From the NCBI GenBank assembly GCA_005883245.1, contig VAXT01000181.1, forward strand, positions 1-15,805: a DNA stretch of 15,805 bases, read 5' to 3'. The notes under the pieces are model-generated. The model was not told the origin of the DNA and did no database searches. It worked only from the letters and a program-made list of their open reading frames with translations. Each line of letters opens with the position of its first letter. The first letter of the stretch is position 1. The stretch comes from Actinomycetota bacterium. GTDB lineage: Bacteria > Actinomycetota > Thermoleophilia > Gaiellales > Gaiellaceae. Of this stretch, positions 13,454-15,805 are shown piece after piece. The translations under genes were made by a program, and so were the position numbers.

Positions 13454-15805
13454 ATGGTCGGAAGCATCATCGCGAGACAGAGCGAGCTTGCGGCCCTCGA
13501 TGACTTCCTCGCGAGCTCGGACCAATGGCCGCGGGCGCTCTTCTTCGAAGGAGCCGCGGGCATCGGGAAGACGCGCCTGTGGCGAGAAGGCCTCGAGCGG
13601 GCGCAATCGCACGGCGTGCGCGTGCTCGCGACCCGTCCGGGCAGCGCCGAGGTCCGCCTCGCGTTCGCCGGTCTCGCCGACCTCTTGCGGGACGACCTGG
13701 ACGAGGTCCTCGTCCGGCTGCCGGCCCCGCAGCGGCGGGCTCTTGCAGTGTCCTTGTTGGTGGAAGACGCGGAAGGGGTTGCACCCGACGATCGTGCCGT
13801 AGCGGCCGCATTTCTCGGGGCGCTTCGCATCGTCGCGGCCGACGGTCCGGTCCTCGTCGCGGTCGACGACGTGCAGTGGCTGGACGCTGCGTCGGCGCGG
13901 ACGCTCGCGTTTGCGCTCAGACGGCTGGACGACGAACACGTCGGCGTACTCGCCACGATCCGCATCTCATCCGAGGAGACGGAGCCGGCCGAGCTCATGA
14001 GTGCGCTTCACCACGAGAGGTTGAGCCGCGTCTCTCTCGCGCCCATAAGCGTCGGCGCCCTCTACGAGCTGGTCGGCGAACGACTTCACGCGAGGCTCTC
14101 ACGGGCGACATTGCTGCGGCTCCACGACACCTCGGCAGGCAATCCGTTCTACGCGCTCGAGCTCGCACGGGCGCTCGTCGAATCGGGACAGGAGCCGGGC
14201 CCGACCGAACCGTTGCCCGTGCCGGCCGGGCTGCGCGAGCTCGTCGTAGGCCGGCTCAGCAGGCTCACCCCGCGGGCGCGAGAGGCGCTGCTGTTCGCTG
14301 CGGCTCTGAATCAGCCGACGCTGGAGCTCGTCGGGGACGACTCCGCCGTACAGGAGGCGGTCGACGAAGGAGTCGTCGAGCTGGAGGGTGAGGCGATCCG
14401 GTTCACGCATCCGTTGCTGGCCTCGATCCACTACGCGAGCGCGTCCCCGAAGCGGCGCCGTGACTTACACGAGCGTCTCGCAAAGGTCGTGCGCGAGCCC
14501 GAAGAGCGTGCACGGCACCTCGGCCTGGCGATCGAGGGCACCGACGAGGCCGTGGCCGAGGCGCTCGAGGCTGCGGCGCACCGGGCTCACGACCGGGGCG
14601 CGCTCGTCGCGGCGGCGGAGCTCATGGATGACGCCCAGAGCCGGACGCCGGAGTCGATGACGACCGAGCTCAGGCGGCGCCGGCTGGCGACGGCCGAGGC
14701 CCACTACGCCGCCGGCGATCGCGATCGGGCGCTGAAGCCGCTCGACGAGGAGCTCGAGCGCAGCGCATCCGGGCCGGAGCGGGCCGAGGTGCTCTGGAGG
14801 ATCGGCAAGATCAAGTTCGAGGGGAAGGACACCCGCGTCGGCCTCGAGTACTTCCAGCACGCGCTTGAGGAAACCGGCGACGACGATCGCCTCCGCGCCT
14901 GCATCCTCGAGAGCCTGTCCTTCCCGGTCGTCAAGCAGCAAGGCTTCCGCGCGGGGAGGGACTACGCACGGGAGGCCGTGGAGCTTGCCGACCGGGTTGG
15001 AGACAAGGCGACGCTTGCCCGCGCGCTCGGCCAGCTCGGCTACCTCGAGTGGATGTGCGACGAGGGCGTCAAGACCGAGTTGTTCGAGCGTGCGATAGCG
15101 CTGGAAGACGAGCTCGGTGGGCTCGACCTCGACTACGGTCCGAGCGGCAGGTACGCGCGGGTGCTCTACGACAGCGGCTGCTACGACACGGCCCGACCCT
15201 TGCTCGAGCACCTCGTCGAGCTGGGCCGCGAATCGGGGGACGCCGCCGTCAACATGCCGCTCTTCCTGCTCGCCAACATCGAGCTCGAGATCGGTGACTG
15301 GACGAGCGCGGAGGAGCACGCGTGGGAGGCGTATGAGATCGCCGTGCAGACCGGGCGTGAGGCCGCCGAACCTCGCGGCCTGTTCACGCTCGCTCGGCTC
15401 GAGGGACTCCGCGGCGATTCGGAAGACGCACGCAAGCACGGCGAGCAAGCGCTCGTGATGACGGAGGGGCGCGGCTGGAACTCCGGGGGCCCGCGCGGTG
15501 CGCTCTGCGTCCTCGAGCTCACGTACGAGAACTACCCAGCCGCCTATGAGGTCGTGCTGCCTGCGATCGAGACATATCGGAAGCTCGGCGTCGCGATCGT
15601 TGGCCAGATTCTCGACGCCTGCGAAGCTCTGGCCGGCATGGGCCGGCCCGCCGAAGGCCGGGAGCTTCTCGAGGAAGGGTTCGAGAGGGCCGCGGCGATG
15701 ATGCAGCTTCCGTGGCCGACGGCCGCCGCCGCCCGCGCCTGCGGCCTACTCGCGGAGGCGGAGGACGATCTGGAACGTGCCGAAAGCGAGCTCGAACAGG
15801 CCGTT
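13454..15805 (+). CDS. Large STAND/AAA-type ATPase, LAL (large ATP-binding LuxR-like) regulator, 3'-truncated by window edge
   Basis: An open frame of 784 codons with no stop to the window edge; ATG 13454 has GGAGG 5 nt upstream. The N-terminus is an AAA_16-type NTPase: VGSIIARQSELAALDDFLAS, Walker A GAAGIGKT (33-40), and Walker B VLVAVDDVQWLDAAS (133-147, DDVQWLD being the typical signature). Then come NPFYALELARAL and the winged-helix-like segment PVPAGLRELVVGRLSRLTPR. From about residue 360 the protein is a long helical repeat array of TPR type, e.g. ALEAAAHRAHDRGALVAAAE, EVLWRIGKIKFEGKDTRVGL and ARALGQLGYLEW. This architecture is that of LuxR-type LAL regulators, which usually end in a LuxR helix-turn-helix; that end lies beyond the window, so DNA binding is inferred only. 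A signalling ATPase without the helix-turn-helix is the alternative. Confidence 0.88.
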   Translation, partial: MVGSIIARQSELAALDDFLASSDQWPRALFFEGAAGIGKTRLWREGLERAQSHGVRVLATRPGSAEVRLAFAGLADLLRDDLDEVLVRLPAPQRRALAVSLLVEDAEGVAPDDRAVAAAFLGALRIVAADGPVLVAVDDVQWLDAASARTLAFALRRLDDEHVGVLATIRISSEETEPAELMSALHHERLSRVSLAPISVGALYELVGERLHARLSRATLLRLHDTSAGNPFYALELARALVESGQEPGPTEPLPVPAGLRELVVGRLSRLTPRAREALLFAAALNQPTLELVGDDSAVQEAVDEGVVELEGEAIRFTHPLLASIHYASASPKRRRDLHERLAKVVREPEERARHLGLAIEGTDEAVAEALEAAAHRAHDRGALVAAAELMDDAQSRTPESMTTELRRRRLATAEAHYAAGDRDRALKPLDEELERSASGPERAEVLWRIGKIKFEGKDTRVGLEYFQHALEETGDDDRLRACILESLSFPVVKQQGFRAGRDYAREAVELADRVGDKATLARALGQLGYLEWMCDEGVKTELFERAIALEDELGGLDLDYGPSGRYARVLYDSGCYDTARPLLEHLVELGRESGDAAVNMPLFLLANIELEIGDWTSAEEHAWEAYEIAVQTGREAAEPRGLFTLARLEGLRGDSEDARKHGEQALVMTEGRGWNSGGPRGALCVLELTYENYPAAYEVVLPAIETYRKLGVAIVGQILDACEALAGMGRPAEGRELLEEGFERAAAMMQLPWPTAAAARACGLLAEAEDDLERAESELEQAV

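Overview
The window is high-GC bacterial DNA with actinobacterial gene order: dnaK-grpE-dnaJ-hspR-clpB, and clpS followed directly by a DUF2017 gene. Protein wording (DnaJ, HspR, M29 peptidase, the phosphoglycosyl transferase) reminds me of the Thermoleophilia/Gaiellales branch of soil Actinomycetota. That placement is from memory and is an inference.

Layout. (1) Positions 1-2388, minus strand: three polysaccharide genes read as one operon. They are a monotopic phosphoglycosyl transferase, a sugar-1-phosphate nucleotidyltransferase and a nucleotide-sugar dehydrogenase cut by the window edge. A relatively AT-rich 293-bp divergent spacer (2389-2681) carries a tandem direct repeat and a possible promoter. 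A DegT-type sugar aminotransferase (2682-3747, plus strand) probably serves the same pathway. (2) An M29 aminopeptidase (3780-4868, minus) is convergent with the aminotransferase and divergent from dnaK. (3) Positions 4934-8973 hold dnaK, grpE, dnaJ, a 63-aa two-helix membrane protein and hspR. The last three are joined by GTGA and TGATG stop/start overlaps. (4) Positions 8955-12438 hold clpB, a 58-aa basic small protein, clpS and DUF2017. (5) Positions 12452-15805 hold a multi-pass membrane protein, a GYD-domain protein overlapping it by 92 nt, and the start of a large STAND/LuxR-type (LAL-like) ATPase that runs off the window.

The chaperone genes form one protein-quality-control unit. DnaK/DnaJ/GrpE refold, ClpB disaggregates, ClpS delivers N-degron substrates to a Clp protease encoded elsewhere, and HspR is the likely repressor.

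Two things stand out. First, a ~160-bp element sits exactly at the clpS/DUF2017 junction. It folds as a cloverleaf (25-bp closing stem plus three hairpins) and is flanked by a direct repeat ACTAGTG. Removing one repeat and the element restores a TAGTG stop/start overlap, so it looks like a MITE-like insertion that left both genes intact and supplied a new Shine-Dalgarno sequence. Second, several conserved plus-strand genes (the DegT aminotransferase, dnaK, clpB, probably dnaJ and a second site in clpB) each lack a short conserved block, three times with a frame change. This is most simply explained by sequence lost during assembly rather than by biology, and these genes should be read as intact genes with missing bases until checked.
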